This document shows, piece after piece, positions 34,434 to 44,605 of a stretch of 64,000 bases of DNA (position 1 is its first letter; each line of letters starts with the position of its first letter). A program made the position numbers and the translations under genes. The stretch comes from Staphylococcus muscae (lineage in GTDB: Bacteria > Bacillota > Bacilli > Staphylococcales > Staphylococcaceae), in the NCBI RefSeq assembly GCF_003019275.1, contig NZ_CP027848.1, positions 1,116,001-1,180,000 of the forward strand. Reading direction: 5' to 3'. The notes under the pieces were generated by a model. The model had not been told where the DNA came from, searched no databases, and saw nothing but the letters and a program-made list of their open reading frames with translations.

Positions 34434-35669
34434 TTATTTTAAAGTTAATTCTTTTTTAACGACAACACGTCCTTCATGAATAACTGTATCAACATGGTTG
34501 ATGCCATAATGATATGGAATGTACTCATGATTTGGCGCATGCCATAGAACGATATTGGCTTTATCACCTTCATTAATCGTACCTGCATCAACATCCATAG
34601 CTTTCGCCGCATTCACCGTTACTGCATTCCATACTTCATTCGGAGATAGTTTCAACTTCAGAGCAGCAATCGCCATCACCATCTGTAAGTTGTTTGTCAC
34701 ACAACTACCCGGGTTGAAGTCAGTCGCAATTGCGATGGCTCCATTGTTCTCAAGCATACCTCGTGCATCTGCGTAATCATTTTTACCGAGATAGAATGTT
34801 GTGCCTGGTAATAACACAGCTACTGTATCCGTATTAGCTAACTTCTTCTTGTCTTCGTCACTCGCTGCCACTAAGTGGTCTGCAGAAATCGCATCTTCAT
34901 CAATGGCTAATCCTAATCCACCTAACGGATCAATCTCATCTGCATGAATTTTCACACGGAACCCTTGTGCTTTTGCTGCTTGAATATAGCGTTTCGAATC
35001 TTCTATTGAAAAAACACCTGTTTCACAGAAAATATCTGCAAAGTCTGCAAGTTCTTTCACTTCCGGCAACAAATCAATCATCTCTTGCAAAAATGCTTCA
35101 TTAGATGATGCTTCTTTTGGCACAGCATGTGGCCCTAAGAACGTATGGCGCATCTCAATGCCGTACTTCTCTTGCAAACGGCGTGATACGTGTAGTTGTT
35201 TCAATTCATTTGCTTTATCTAAGCCATAACCACTCTTACTCTCAACAGCTAACACACCGTGATGAATCATCGTTAATAGGTCATGTTCCGCCTTTTCAAA
35301 TAACTCATCTTCCGTTGCCGTTCTTGTCGCTTCAACTGTGGATAAAATCCCGCCACCTCGTTCTAAGATTTCGAGATATGACAAACCTTGACGTTTCAAC
35401 GACATCTCATGTTCACGAGAGCCGCCATGCACAAGATGTGTATGTGCATCTACAAGTGCAGGAGACACAACATGATGTGATCCATCTATCACTTCTCGTG
35501 CCTCGTATGTGTCATTATAAGGTCCAGAGTAAACAATTCGCCCATCTTTCACGACAACTGTCCCATTTTCAACAATCTTCAATTCATCCAGCTCTTTCCC
35601 TTTCAATGGACGATCCGTCGATTTTGGTAAAATCAATTGTTTGATGTTTTGGATGATTAAATCATTCAT
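34434..35669 (-). CDS. hutI: Imidazolonepropionase
   Basis: Third step of histidine degradation: opens imidazolone-5-propanoate to N-formimidoyl-L-glutamate. 411 residues of the amidohydrolase fold with metal ligands in [18 protein letters not shown] (His-x-His, ~residues 72-80), [13 protein letters not shown] (His ~243) and [15 protein letters not shown] (Asp ~318). [13 protein letters not shown] [12 protein letters not shown] is the family substrate loop. It overlaps hutU by one base and is last in yjiH-hutU-hutI, ending in a strong terminator. Confidence 0.95.
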   Translation of the reverse strand: MNDLIIQNIKQLILPKSTDRPLKGKELDELKIVENGTVVVKDGRIVYSGPYNDTYEAREVIDGSHHVVSPALVDAHTHLVHGGSREHEMSLKRQGLSYLEILERGGGILSTVEATRTATEDELFEKAEHDLLTMIHHGVLAVESKSGYGLDKANELKQLHVSRRLQEKYGIEMRHTFLGPHAVPKEASSNEAFLQEMIDLLPEVKELADFADIFCETGVFSIEDSKRYIQAAKAQGFRVKIHADEIDPLGGLGLAIDEDAISADHLVAASDEDKKKLANTDTVAVLLPGTTFYLGKNDYADARGMLENNGAIAIATDFNPGSCVTNNLQMVMAIAALKLKLSPNEVWNAVTVNAAKAMDVDAGTINEGDKANIVLWHAPNHEYIPYHYGINHVDTVIHEGRVVVKKELTLK

Positions 35670-37336
35670 TATTTATCCTCACCTTTACGTGTAATCATTG
35701 GCATATCAACATCTTTCTGTTTCGCTGTCTCAATTGCAATATCATAACCTGCATCTGCATGTCTTACAACACCCATACCTGGATCTGTCGTTAAGACGCG
35801 CTTCAATCTACGCTCTGCACGCTCTGTTCCGTCTGCCACAACAACCATACCAGCATGTAATGAATAACCCATACCAACACCACCACCGTGATGCACAGAA
35901 ATCCATGAGCCCCCTGCAGCCGTATTTACGAGCGCATTTAAGATTGCCCAGTCACCAACTGCATCCGAACCATCTTTCATCGACTCCGTTTCACGGTTAG
36001 GTGATGCCACAGAACCAGCATCTAAATGATCTCGCCCAATAACAATTGGTGCAGAAATTTCACCTTTACGCACAAGTTCGTTTAAAGCCAATCCCATTTT
36101 GGCACGGTCGCCGTAACCAAGCCATGCAATACGTGATGGTAAGCCTTGGAACGCAATCTTTTCCGTTGCCATATCCAACCAGCGCATCAGCTTTTCATCT
36201 TCAGGGAACAATTCACGCATCAGTTCATCTGCACGTTCGATATCTTTCGGATCGCCTGACAGTGCAGCAAAGCGGAAAGGTCCTTTCCCTTCACAGAACA
36301 ACGGACGAATGTACGCTGGTACGAATCCTGGGAAGTCAAAAGCATGTTCTAACCCTTCATCAAACGCCACTTGGCGAATGTTATTGCCGTAATCAAATGC
36401 AACTGCACCTTGTTGCTGGAATGCTAACATGGCTTCTACATGTTTTTTCATCGATTGTTTAGATAATGTCACGTAACGATCTGAATCTGTCTCACGCAAT
36501 GTATCCGCTTCTTCCAGCGAATAACCTTCCGGTACATAACCATTCAGTGGATCATGTGCAGAAGTTTGGTCTGTTACAATATCAATCTTGAAGCCACGTT
36601 GTAAGATCTCGTGATGCACTTCTGCTGCGTTACCAACTAAACCAATCGCAAGTGCTTCACCTTTCTCTTTAGCTTCTTGTGCACGTTCAAGTGCCTCATC
36701 TAATGAGTCAGTAATCATATCACAGTAACGTGTCTCAATACGTTTTTCAATGCGTGATGGATCTACGTCTACACCGATCACAACCCCTTCATTCATTGTG
36801 ACTGCAAGCGGCTGCGCACCTCCCATACCGCCGAGACCGGCCGTCAGAGTAATTGTCCCTTTCAAGGAACCGTTAAAGTGTTGATTTGCTAACTCAGCAA
36901 ATGTTTCGTACGTTCCTTGTACAATTCCTTGAGACCCAATATAAATCCAACTTCCGGCTGTCATTTGCCCATACATCATTAATCCTTTGCGATCTAACTC
37001 ATGAAAATGTTCCCAGTTTGCCCATTTTGGTACGAGTACAGAGTTAGACAGTAACACACGTGGTGCTTCTTCGTGTGTCTTAAAAACTGCAACAGGTTTC
37101 CCAGACTGTACAAGCATTGTCTCATCACTTTCTAAGCGGCGCAATGTTTCAACAATTGCATCAAATGATTCCCAGTTACGTGCCGCTTTACCAATACCAC
37201 CGTATACAACAAGCTTGTCTGGATGTTCTGCAACTTCCGGATCCAAATTGTTGTATAACATACGTAAAACCGCTTCTTGCTCCCATCCTTTACACTCAAT
37301 ATCTAAACCTTTTTTTGCTTTTACAACTCTAGACAT
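35669..37336 (-). CDS. hutU: Urocanate hydratase
   Basis: Adds water to urocanate to give imidazolone-5-propanoate, with NAD+ as an electrophile. 555 residues, normal for the family. Hallmarks: [34 protein letters not shown] (~residues 50-63), [20 protein letters not shown] (~165-184; NAD/substrate loop), [22 protein letters not shown] (active-site cysteine in [10 protein letters not shown], ~398) and [15 protein letters not shown] (~480). Overlaps hutI by one base and lies 19 bases from yjiH. Confidence 0.96.
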   Translation of the reverse strand: MSRVVKAKKGLDIECKGWEQEAVLRMLYNNLDPEVAEHPDKLVVYGGIGKAARNWESFDAIVETLRRLESDETMLVQSGKPVAVFKTHEEAPRVLLSNSVLVPKWANWEHFHELDRKGLMMYGQMTAGSWIYIGSQGIVQGTYETFAELANQHFNGSLKGTITLTAGLGGMGGAQPLAVTMNEGVVIGVDVDPSRIEKRIETRYCDMITDSLDEALERAQEAKEKGEALAIGLVGNAAEVHHEILQRGFKIDIVTDQTSAHDPLNGYVPEGYSLEEADTLRETDSDRYVTLSKQSMKKHVEAMLAFQQQGAVAFDYGNNIRQVAFDEGLEHAFDFPGFVPAYIRPLFCEGKGPFRFAALSGDPKDIERADELMRELFPEDEKLMRWLDMATEKIAFQGLPSRIAWLGYGDRAKMGLALNELVRKGEISAPIVIGRDHLDAGSVASPNRETESMKDGSDAVGDWAILNALVNTAAGGSWISVHHGGGVGMGYSLHAGMVVVADGTERAERRLKRVLTTDPGMGVVRHADAGYDIAIETAKQKDVDMPMITRKGEDK

Positions 37337-37355
37337 AAAACATCTCTCCTTTGTT

Positions 37356-38681
37356 TTAGAAAATCAATAAACTGATTGGAATCGTAATTAATAATGTTAA
37401 AACCACACGGATAAACCAAATTGCTGCAAGTTTCCACACAGGAATTTTAATCTCAGTAGCCAAAATACATGGTACTAATGCTGAGAAGAAAATAATGGCT
37501 GAAACACTTGTAATCGCTACAACAAATCTGACTTCTAATGCTGCTTGTGCCGCTATTAATGATGGCAGAAACATTTCAATAATGGATATTGCTGATGCTT
37601 TTGCCAATAATGCTTGATCAGAGATTGGGAATAGATAAACGACTGGATAAAAAATATAACTCAGCCAATCAATCACAGGTGTGTAATCCGCCAACAACAA
37701 GCCGATAAACCCAATGGATAGAATGGATGGTAATATTGCAATCGTCATCTCTAAGCCATCTTTCATATTCACCCAAATATTTTTTACCAGTGGCAACGAC
37801 TGATGTGATTGCTTTTTGGCTTCTTGCCATGCTGCAACAAAACGACTTCCCTCTACCGCTTCTTCTTGTTCTCCTTGTTGACCGTCATAATATGCTTCCG
37901 ACTCTCTAGAAATCGGTGGTAAATGCGCAGAAATGGCTGTCACTGTGAATGTAATAATCAAACACAACCAAAAGTAGAGATTCCAATGACTCATTAAGTC
38001 AAGTGTGCGGGCTACGATTACCATGAACGTCGCAGATACAGTAGAAAAACCAGTCGCAATAATCACTGCTTCTTTTTTGTTGTACATCCCATCTTTGTAT
38101 ACGCGGTTCGTAATCAACAACCCTAATGAATAGCTGCCGACGAATGAGGCTACGGCATCAATCGCTGACTTACCCGGTGTTTTAAATATCGGTCGCATAA
38201 TCGGTTGCATGAGTACGCCAATAAATTCCAAAAGTCCATAGCCGACTAATAATGAGAGTGCCACAGCACCAATAGGAATAAGCACGCTTAGTGGCATCAT
38301 TAATTTATCGAATAGGAACGGCCCATAACTTTCTTTAAATAGAATTGCGGGTCCTAACTTGAAGACATACATAACACCGATAATGGCACCTAGTATTTTG
38401 AAAATGACTAAAATTGCATCTGTCACAGACTTCTGAAAATCTTTTCTTTTCAATGGTAACAACGCACCAACTAATATCATTGCCAAGGCTAAGTAAGGCA
38501 TTGCTTCTCCCATCAACGCTCTAAAACCTAAATGTGCATGATCGACTAGAATCGTTTCATTGTCCCCTAATTTCAGTGGTATGAAAAAGCAAATAATACC
38601 AAGTCCACTGTACACCCAGAACTGCCACATGTCTTTCCCCTTCATGTCATTCCTTCGTGTTTCTCGTTGGTGTCTATTCAT
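37356..38681 (-). CDS. YjiH-family membrane protein (nucleoside-recognition Gate domain)
   Basis: 441 residues, about 10 hydrophobic helices. The Gate-domain regions include [20 protein letters not shown] (~residues 165-184), [22 protein letters not shown] (part, ~195) and a C-terminal half with [20 protein letters not shown]. It heads the hutU-hutI transcript, so uptake of histidine or urocanate is an obvious but unproven role. Start ATG 38681 has AAAGGGG seven bases before it; the longer frame overlaps the divergent promoter region. Confidence 0.8.
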   Translation of the reverse strand: MNRHQRETRRNDMKGKDMWQFWVYSGLGIICFFIPLKLGDNETILVDHAHLGFRALMGEAMPYLALAMILVGALLPLKRKDFQKSVTDAILVIFKILGAIIGVMYVFKLGPAILFKESYGPFLFDKLMMPLSVLIPIGAVALSLLVGYGLLEFIGVLMQPIMRPIFKTPGKSAIDAVASFVGSYSLGLLITNRVYKDGMYNKKEAVIIATGFSTVSATFMVIVARTLDLMSHWNLYFWLCLIITFTVTAISAHLPPISRESEAYYDGQQGEQEEAVEGSRFVAAWQEAKKQSHQSLPLVKNIWVNMKDGLEMTIAILPSILSIGFIGLLLADYTPVIDWLSYIFYPVVYLFPISDQALLAKASAISIIEMFLPSLIAAQAALEVRFVVAITSVSAIIFFSALVPCILATEIKIPVWKLAAIWFIRVVLTLLITIPISLLIF

Positions 38682-38908
38682 CACATCACCCCTTTGTATA
38701 TTCTCTTGTGACTTAAGCACCTGAAATTTTGTTACCTTTTCGCATTCGGAATTATCTGATTTCAATACTCACTATCTTTCCAAATACCTTTTTAACGTGA
38801 CATGACACATTTATCGCCCTCATTCACATTGTAGTATGCTATTCTATAAATAACTAATATTAATAAACTAATTATTGATAACTTAAAACTATAAATAGGG
38901 GTGCCTAT
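38682..38908. promoter_or_regulatory. Divergent control region yjiH-hutUI / LysR
   Basis: The 226-bp AT-rich gap carries dyad-rich sequence near 38847-38880 (TAACTAATATTAATAAACTA and following TTAGT-like half sites), of the T-N11-A kind LysR proteins bind. No cre site is visible. Confidence 0.45.
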
Positions 38909-39781
38909 ATGAAAATCGTACAGTTGGAATACTTTATTGAAGTCGTCAACCGCAATAGTTTTACGAAAGCTGCTCAAGCATTGCACATCAGTCAACCATC
39001 ACTTACAGCAACCATTAAAAAAATGGAACATGACTTAGGTTATCAACTCTTAAAGCGCAGCACGAAAGAGATGACTATTACTGAAAAAGGCATTCAGTTT
39101 TACAATCATGCTGTGACGTTAGTGCAACAATATCATCAAACAATGGAACGCATGTATGACTTGAAATTGAGTCAAACACCGAAAATTAAAATGTCTACGA
39201 TTGAATCAACGGCTTATTGGGTTTCCTTAGTCATCCAGCAACACCATCAAAAACATCCCGACCAACATTATCAAATTACCGAGACATTAAACCCAGAAAT
39301 ACTCGCACAGAAGCTGGTTAATTTCGAACTACATCTAGGTATTTCTAACGATCAAATTCGTCATGAAGATGTCGTATCCATCCCTTTGTATGAAGAAGAT
39401 TACGTCTTGCTCGTTCCTGAAGATCGATTCACACAACAAAAATCTATCTCGATTAAAGGACTGCCACTCATTGTCCCGAACAAACCTTATCAAGTTCGTA
39501 AACATATCGAGGATTATTTCACACATTTGGAAGAACGACCCAATATTGTCATGGAAGTTGAACGTTTTGAAGCTGCAACCAACTTTGTTCACCAAGGTAT
39601 GGGCTATGCGGTTATTCCAAGAGTGTACTATCAATCACGCCACACACAACATTTGAGTGCGATCAAAATCCGCCCAACCATTAAGCGAACTATCTACATT
39701 AACTATGCACGACATCGTCAATACGGTTCACACGTTCAAGACTTAGTAGCAGCATGTCAACACTATTGGGGAACGATATAA
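38909..39781 (+). CDS. LysR-family regulator, probable hut regulator
   Basis: 290 residues. The LysR winged helix reads MKIVQLEYFIEVVNRNSFTK, then AAQALHISQPSLTATIKKME (~residues 1-42), followed by the periplasmic-binding-like co-inducer domain (MSTIESTAYWVSLVIQ, VLLVPEDRF, GMGYAVIPRVYY). It is divergent from yjiH-hutUI and sits between the two hut units, so it most likely senses a histidine catabolite; S. aureus has a LysR gene at the same place. A role for it in controlling hutG, on the other side, is also possible. Confidence 0.85.
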   Translation: MKIVQLEYFIEVVNRNSFTKAAQALHISQPSLTATIKKMEHDLGYQLLKRSTKEMTITEKGIQFYNHAVTLVQQYHQTMERMYDLKLSQTPKIKMSTIESTAYWVSLVIQQHHQKHPDQHYQITETLNPEILAQKLVNFELHLGISNDQIRHEDVVSIPLYEEDYVLLVPEDRFTQQKSISIKGLPLIVPNKPYQVRKHIEDYFTHLEERPNIVMEVERFEAATNFVHQGMGYAVIPRVYYQSRHTQHLSAIKIRPTIKRTIYINYARHRQYGSHVQDLVAACQHYWGTI

Positions 39782-39786
39782 CAAAA

Positions 39787-39830
39787 AGAAGCATAAATAC
39801 CCTTCATTTTAAAGAGATATCTATGCTTCT
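39787..39830. terminator. Bidirectional terminator
   Basis: AGAAGCATA pairs with TATGCTTCT around a long A/T-rich loop, between converging LysR and hutG genes. Confidence 0.6.
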
Positions 39831-39840
39831 CATTCAATGC

Positions 39841-40770
39841 TTAATCATGAATCAGATACGTCAGCATATGTGCAATCAGCTTTGCTGTTCGATTGTCGAT
39901 ATCGTACGTTGGATTCATCTCAGCAATACTCAAAGACGTCACTTTGTCTGACTGCAAGATGCGTTCCGCTAATTCTAAAACAACACCTGGCATTAATCCT
40001 AACACTGCCGGTGCACTAACGCCCGGTGCGTATGCACTATCGATGACATCCATACAAATCGTAAACAAAATAACATCGTGTTCATGAATAAAGTTCTCGA
40101 TTTTATTACGAATGCGTGGATCTATGCGTCCCTTCAACTCATCAGCAAGAACATACTCCGTATTACTTTCATCAGCATAATCAAATAAACTTTGTGTATT
40201 GCCTGCACGCTGAATACCTAAGACAAAGTAATCCAGCTGTTCATCTTCTTCTAACATTTGATGAAAGCTTGTACCTGATGTGGAAGATTCTGCATATCGA
40301 TTATCAAAATGTGCATCTATATTGATGACACCAATAGACTTTCCTGGATTGGCTGCACGCACACCGAGATATTGTGCATATGCAATATCATGTCCACCAC
40401 CTAATAAAAATATGCGTGAGTGGTGTTGTAATAGTTGTGAGACATATTGTCCGAAGGCTTGCTGTGATTCATACAATGTCTCCGCATCATGCGCCACATT
40501 TCCGTAGTCAGTGATTGGCGTGTCTGACATCGTTGGTAATCCAGCAAATGCTCGTCGAATAGCGTCTGGACCTTCTTTCGCACCGATGCGCCCTTGATTC
40601 AATGCCACACCTTCATCAATCGCATAACCGAGCAGTGCAACACCTGTATTCTCTTCTACTTCAGACGACAGGTCACCGAACGCAACCGTTTGAAAATGGC
40701 GAAATGCGGCACGATCCGTTTTACTATCTAAACGACCTGTCCATATCTCTTTATTTGGTTGTTGATACAT
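39841..40770 (-). CDS. hutG: Formimidoylglutamase
   Basis: Final step of the hut route: N-formimidoyl-L-glutamate to glutamate and formamide. 309 residues of the arginase/ureohydrolase family with the two-Mn centre: LLGGGHDIAYA (His ~127), GVINIDAHFDNR (Asp-x-His-x-x-x, ~150), and TICMDVIDSAYAPG (Asp-x-x-x-Asp-like, ~245). The start is ATG 40770 (GAGGGGGATG spacing), not the longer frame. It is separated from hutUI by the LysR gene and is transcribed on its own. Confidence 0.93.
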   Translation of the reverse strand: MYQQPNKEIWTGRLDSKTDRAAFRHFQTVAFGDLSSEVEENTGVALLGYAIDEGVALNQGRIGAKEGPDAIRRAFAGLPTMSDTPITDYGNVAHDAETLYESQQAFGQYVSQLLQHHSRIFLLGGGHDIAYAQYLGVRAANPGKSIGVINIDAHFDNRYAESSTSGTSFHQMLEEDEQLDYFVLGIQRAGNTQSLFDYADESNTEYVLADELKGRIDPRIRNKIENFIHEHDVILFTICMDVIDSAYAPGVSAPAVLGLMPGVVLELAERILQSDKVTSLSIAEMNPTYDIDNRTAKLIAHMLTYLIHD

Positions 40771-41117
40771 AACTTCATCCCCCTCTTCTCTCTTACTTCT
40801 AGTATACGTGTGTTGATACATAATTTTCAAACCTTCATGAACATGCTTGTATGATCTTTTGTCATATAAATTGTATCTCAACAGCACTACCATTTCTTTA
40901 CAATTAGATGATAAATATTATGAAACAATTTATTTATTGCATTGTTATGGTTATAATGGGGCATAGATTATTATCGAGACTTGATTGACTGTGTAGTAAC
41001 AATTTATTAAAAAGTGTTTTTCACAACACATATCACACTGACAACACAGTTTCCGAGATATTAGGCAATCATGACTCATACTTACTATAATAGTGAACCT
41101 TTAACGGAGGATTAAAT

Positions 41118-42083
41118 ATGAATCAATCGCGTATATCAGGCTTTCAATGGGCAATGTCTATTTTTATTTTCTTTATTTTAGCCTATGCAAGCCCGCTGAT
41201 TTTACAAGACTTCCAAAAAGCATCTGGCTTTAAGCCGTTTGTATTTGCACTTAATAGTTTAGGGCCGTTTATCGCCGCAGTTGTCTGCTTAATCATTTTT
41301 AAGCATAAGCGTGAGCAGCTATTCGGTCTCAAATTAACTATCAACTTTAAAGTAATTGAACGCTTATTACTTGCGATGGCAATCCCTCTAGTTATTTTTA
41401 TCATTGGGATGTATATGTTCAATACATATGCTGACAGCTTCATCCTATTACAAGCAAAAGATTTATCAGAAACTATTTGGACAATCTTAATTGGCCACCT
41501 ATTAATGGCATTTTTTATTGAATTCGGATTCCGTCTCTATTTGTTCAACTTAGTTGAATCAAAGATGCCACACTTTTTCGCAAATATTTTAGTCAGCTTC
41601 CTATATTTAATTTGGGATGTTAATACTGCATTCGGTATGCCTTACACAATGTATAGCGCCATTTATGTCTTTTCATTCTCAATGATTATTGGTGAACTGA
41701 TTCGTGGTACAGGAGGGCGTGCGATATATATCGTAACTATTTTCCACGCCGCTATGAGCTTTGCGAAAGTCTTCTTCTTCAGTGAAGAACTCGGCGATGT
41801 CTTTTCAATGAAAGTACTTGCTTACGGTACCGGTGGTGTTGCAATTGTCGTTGTGACACTTGGTGTATTGTTCAGCATCATCAACTTCTTCCGCCGCAGA
41901 CGTCAAGCAGCGAAAGTTGAAACTGTATCGAAAACACCCATTGATACACATTCAGAGATGTCCACTTCAGAATCAACATCGGAAACATCTATCGATACAC
42001 ATTCAGAAGTGGCGACTTCCGAATCAGGCACTGATGTGACAAGCGAATCAGAGATTGATACATCAAACAAAACATCATCATAG
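41118..42083 (+). CDS. CPBP-like membrane protein with repetitive Ser/Thr-rich tail
   Basis: 321 residues: about eight membrane helices (~residues 10-265), then a hydrophilic tail rich in S, T, E and D (~268-321). The CPBP region reads GHLLMAFFIEFGFRLYLFNL (~123-142), where the usual EExxxR pair is reduced to IEFGFR, one glutamate and the arginine, so proteolysis may be lost. The tail contains a 12-residue unit (IDTHSEMSTSES / IDTHSEVATSES) repeated with a 17-residue period and a third partial IDTSNKTSS. Position next to rpiA matches a S. aureus CPBP protein gene. CGGAGG precedes the ATG. Confidence 0.75.
   Translation: MNQSRISGFQWAMSIFIFFILAYASPLILQDFQKASGFKPFVFALNSLGPFIAAVVCLIIFKHKREQLFGLKLTINFKVIERLLLAMAIPLVIFIIGMYMFNTYADSFILLQAKDLSETIWTILIGHLLMAFFIEFGFRLYLFNLVESKMPHFFANILVSFLYLIWDVNTAFGMPYTMYSAIYVFSFSMIIGELIRGTGGRAIYIVTIFHAAMSFAKVFFFSEELGDVFSMKVLAYGTGGVAIVVVTLGVLFSIINFFRRRRQAAKVETVSKTPIDTHSEMSTSESTSETSIDTHSEVATSESGTDVTSESEIDTSNKTSS
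41940..42026 (+). repeat. In-frame coding repeat
   Basis: Two 36-bp units (41940-41975 and 41991-42026) are offset by 51 bp and differ at seven positions. They encode the Ser/Thr-rich tail repeat of the CPBP-like protein. Confidence 0.85.
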
Positions 42084-42087
42084 TCAA

Positions 42088-42119
42088 AGCGGGATGTTCG
42101 ACAATGAGAACATCCCGCT
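42088..42119. terminator. Bidirectional terminator
   Basis: AGCGGGATGTTC pairs perfectly with GAACATCCCGCT (12 bp), between the CPBP-like gene and rpiA. Confidence 0.85.
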
Positions 42120-42132
42120 ATATATATACATA

Positions 42133-42816
42133 TTAATGTTTCAACACTTTCACACCTTGTTGTGTACCAACAATTGCTTCCGTAGCCATATCTAAGAAGT
42201 AGCCCGTTTCTAGGACTCCCGTTAAATGAATTAAAAATTCATGAAGTGCATAAGGATCCGTCTTTTCTGTTAAATGCACATCCAAAATATAATTCCCATT
42301 ATCTGTTACGAGTGGTTCTCCATCTGTCATGCGCAATTCAACCGTTCCTTCAACATGCGCATCAATGTGCTGTAAGACAAGACGCCAATTAAAACAATCC
42401 ACTTCGACAGGCAACTTAAATGTTTGTCCTAAATAATCAACGAGTTTCGTCTCATCTGCCAATACGACAAACTGTTCAGCCATCTCATCAATGACTTTCT
42501 CACGGAATAACGCAGCACCTCCACCTTTTATCAAATTCAGCTGTGGATCAATTTCATCTGCACCATCAATTGCTAGGTCAATATGCGTCACATCATTGAC
42601 GTGCATCACTGGTATATTGAGTGATTTCGCCTGAGTTTCTGTTCTTTTGGACGTACAAACTCCCGTCAATTTGTATCCTTTATCGTTGACTAACTTCCCA
42701 ATTTCTGGCACGAGCAATTCAATCGTACTGCCAGTACCAATGCCTAGTACCATACCATCTTCAATACGTGCAACCGCCTGTTCTAATGTCATTTTTTTCA
42801 ATTGTTTCGTATCCAT
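42133..42816 (-). CDS. rpiA: Ribose-5-phosphate isomerase A
   Basis: Interconverts ribose 5-phosphate and ribulose 5-phosphate in the pentose phosphate pathway. 227 residues, family-typical. Motifs: LGIGTGSTIELLVPE (~residues 25-39), HIDLAIDGADEID (~79-91), LIKGGGAALFREKVIDEMA (catalytic Glu/Lys, ~96-114). It lies 30 bases after a small XRE regulator on the same strand and is probably cotranscribed with it. Confidence 0.95.
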   Translation of the reverse strand: MDTKQLKKMTLEQAVARIEDGMVLGIGTGSTIELLVPEIGKLVNDKGYKLTGVCTSKRTETQAKSLNIPVMHVNDVTHIDLAIDGADEIDPQLNLIKGGGAALFREKVIDEMAEQFVVLADETKLVDYLGQTFKLPVEVDCFNWRLVLQHIDAHVEGTVELRMTDGEPLVTDNGNYILDVHLTEKTDPYALHEFLIHLTGVLETGYFLDMATEAIVGTQQGVKVLKH

Positions 42817-42846
42817 GTGGCCCTCCCATTCTCTTCTGCAAAGATT

Positions 42847-43053
42847 TTATTCCACTGTTTTCTCTTCAAAAATAAACACATGTTCTACCGGTTCATTAAA
42901 TGCACGGGCAATTTTCATGGCTGTCACAATAGATGGCACAAATACATTACGTTCTATTAACGAAATGGTCTGACGAGAAACACCTACTTTTTGTGCAAGT
43001 TGTGTTTGATTATAACCATCTCTCGCTCGCAACTCTTTAAGTCGATTGCGCAT
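42847..43053 (-). CDS. Small XRE-family (Cro/CI) transcriptional regulator
   Basis: 68 residues, essentially a single helix-turn-helix: ELRARDGYNQTQLAQKVGVS then RQTISLIERNVFVPSIVTAM. This compact YozG-like form is common next to membrane-protein genes. It directly precedes rpiA. Targets unknown. GAGGTGAC lies before the ATG. Confidence 0.85.
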   Translation of the reverse strand: MRNRLKELRARDGYNQTQLAQKVGVSRQTISLIERNVFVPSIVTAMKIARAFNEPVEHVFIFEEKTVE

Positions 43054-43108
43054 CTATGTCACCTCTTTCTGTAATATCCCCTTACAATCCTTAACTTATA
43101 CTGACAAC

Positions 43109-44119
43109 TTAAGACTTTAACTTTAACTGATAAGATGTTTTTGAGTAAAATGGCGTATGTGCGGGTAAGATTGAAGCCGCTTCTTCACCATATACATTAA
43201 TATCATTCGGTAAACTTTGCGTTTCAATCGTAATCCCTGAGTGTGGTTTATAAATATTCATTGGACTTCCCCAGCCAGTTGGATCATTGAAAGTATAAAG
43301 TACCATTTGCGGCATATCCGTCTCGACATGAAGTTCACAATCTTGATTAGACACAATCAGCTTTCCTTCATGCACTTCAAAAGGATGATCTAACCCGCCT
43401 ACCTTCGCAACTTGTTCCGCAATTGCTGGTTCAGTTGATGTAAAAATTGTATCCAGCATGAGCGATTTCGTATTGAAGTAACGCCCTAAATCAATGACAT
43501 CCTGTTCAGGCATACCAACCGCATTCAATGGAAACATATATAACTTATCACTCGTTATTTCATGATTATCAATGACTTTGTTATCTCTATTTAGATTGAA
43601 GTAAACGTGATTCGTTGGGTTAAATAACGTATCTTCTGTTGACTTCGCAAAATATTCAATCGTCCACGTATCCGTTGTGTCATATGTATACACAATTTTT
43701 ACATCAATATCACCCGGGAAATGATCTGTCGTACTTTGTAAGTTTGCAGTAAAAATTACACGTACTTCATCATGATCTTCCTGTACTTCATATTCAAAAA
43801 GGTGCTGCCATAGACCGTTACTACCCCCATGCAAATGATGGGGCGCATCATTTTGTTCCACATGATATGACTGCCCGTTCAAAATAAACTGTCCATTCTC
43901 AATGCGACCCGCATAACGCCCTACTGCTGCCCCAAAGAAAAAAGGATGTGACGGGTAAAATTCATCTGCTTCTACCGCATTCCCCAAAACAATGTTGTTG
44001 TCATCTATTTTCCAACTTACAATGCTTGCACCGTAGTTCGAGAAGACAACCTTTGTTTTTTTCGTACTAATCTTAATCAATTCAATTCCGTTCGTTTGTT
44101 GCTCAATAATAACATGCAT
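43109..44119 (-). CDS. galM: Aldose 1-epimerase
   Basis: 336 residues of the mutarotase fold. Substrate-contact motifs: GAAVGRYAGRIENGQF (Arg ~71), NDAPHHLHGGSNGLWQ (His ~96), FNPTNHVYFNLNRD (His ~173), and LDHPFEVHEGK (Asp ~247); the C-terminal catalytic glutamate is in GITIETQSLPND (~303). It speeds anomer exchange of glucose or galactose. No galactose genes adjoin. Terminal region overlaps nothing; probably cotranscribed with the downstream-lying XRE-rpiA set only by read-through. Confidence 0.9.
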   Translation of the reverse strand: MHVIIEQQTNGIELIKISTKKTKVVFSNYGASIVSWKIDDNNIVLGNAVEADEFYPSHPFFFGAAVGRYAGRIENGQFILNGQSYHVEQNDAPHHLHGGSNGLWQHLFEYEVQEDHDEVRVIFTANLQSTTDHFPGDIDVKIVYTYDTTDTWTIEYFAKSTEDTLFNPTNHVYFNLNRDNKVIDNHEITSDKLYMFPLNAVGMPEQDVIDLGRYFNTKSLMLDTIFTSTEPAIAEQVAKVGGLDHPFEVHEGKLIVSNQDCELHVETDMPQMVLYTFNDPTGWGSPMNIYKPHSGITIETQSLPNDINVYGEEAASILPAHTPFYSKTSYQLKLKS

Positions 44120-44144
44120 ACAGACTCGTACTCCTTTTCACTCC

Positions 44145-44477
44145 TCAACCCCTAGAAGGTAAAACCATCACTAGCACACCAATCAAACAAATGATACCAC
44201 CAATGATGTCAAACTTATCTGGTGGCTCCTTATCGACCCAATAAGCCCACATGAGACTCAAGACGATAAAAACGCCACCATACGCCGCATAGACACGCCC
44301 AAATGTTGGAAAAGTTTGCAGCGTTGCAACGATACCATATAGTATCAATGCAATGCCCCCCAAGAAACCTAACCACATTGGCTTATCCGCACGCAGCCAT
44401 AACCATATGAGGTAACCACCACCTATTTCGCATAAGCCCGCTAAAATGAAAATCGTCGTTGCGTAGACAAAATGCAT
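44145..44477 (-). CDS. UPF0060 (YnfA-family) membrane protein
   Basis: 110 residues, four helices in the EamA/SMR-like half-transporter style. Family pattern: [18 protein letters not shown] (~residues 12-29), [18 protein letters not shown] (~58-75), and [18 protein letters not shown] (~90-107). Function not established. It lies 25 bases upstream of galM and can share its transcript. Confidence 0.9.
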   Translation of the reverse strand: MHFVYATTIFILAGLCEIGGGYLIWLWLRADKPMWLGFLGGIALILYGIVATLQTFPTFGRVYAAYGGVFIVLSLMWAYWVDKEPPDKFDIIGGIICLIGVLVMVLPSRG

Positions 44478-44557
44478 CTCATCACCTCATATTCTTTACC
44501 CTTATTATATCAGCTTCTGTTGATTTGTAATATCCTGAAATACGTCAATATAATATC

Positions 44558-44595
44558 ACACCCAATCCCGCATCTATATGTGCGAAATTGGGTGT
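44558..44595 (-). terminator. Possible terminator of ABC exporter operon
   Basis: ACACCCAAT pairs with ATTGGGTGT, with inner CGCA-TGCG pairing; the T-run on the minus side is weak. Confidence 0.5.
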
Positions 44596-44605
44596 TGGCT
44601 CATTT

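Noticed and set aside
35105-35644. 179-codon open frame antisense to hutI
   Set aside because: hutI is a clear enzyme gene with all metal ligands. The antisense protein has low-complexity H/L/Q/S content and no ribosome site.
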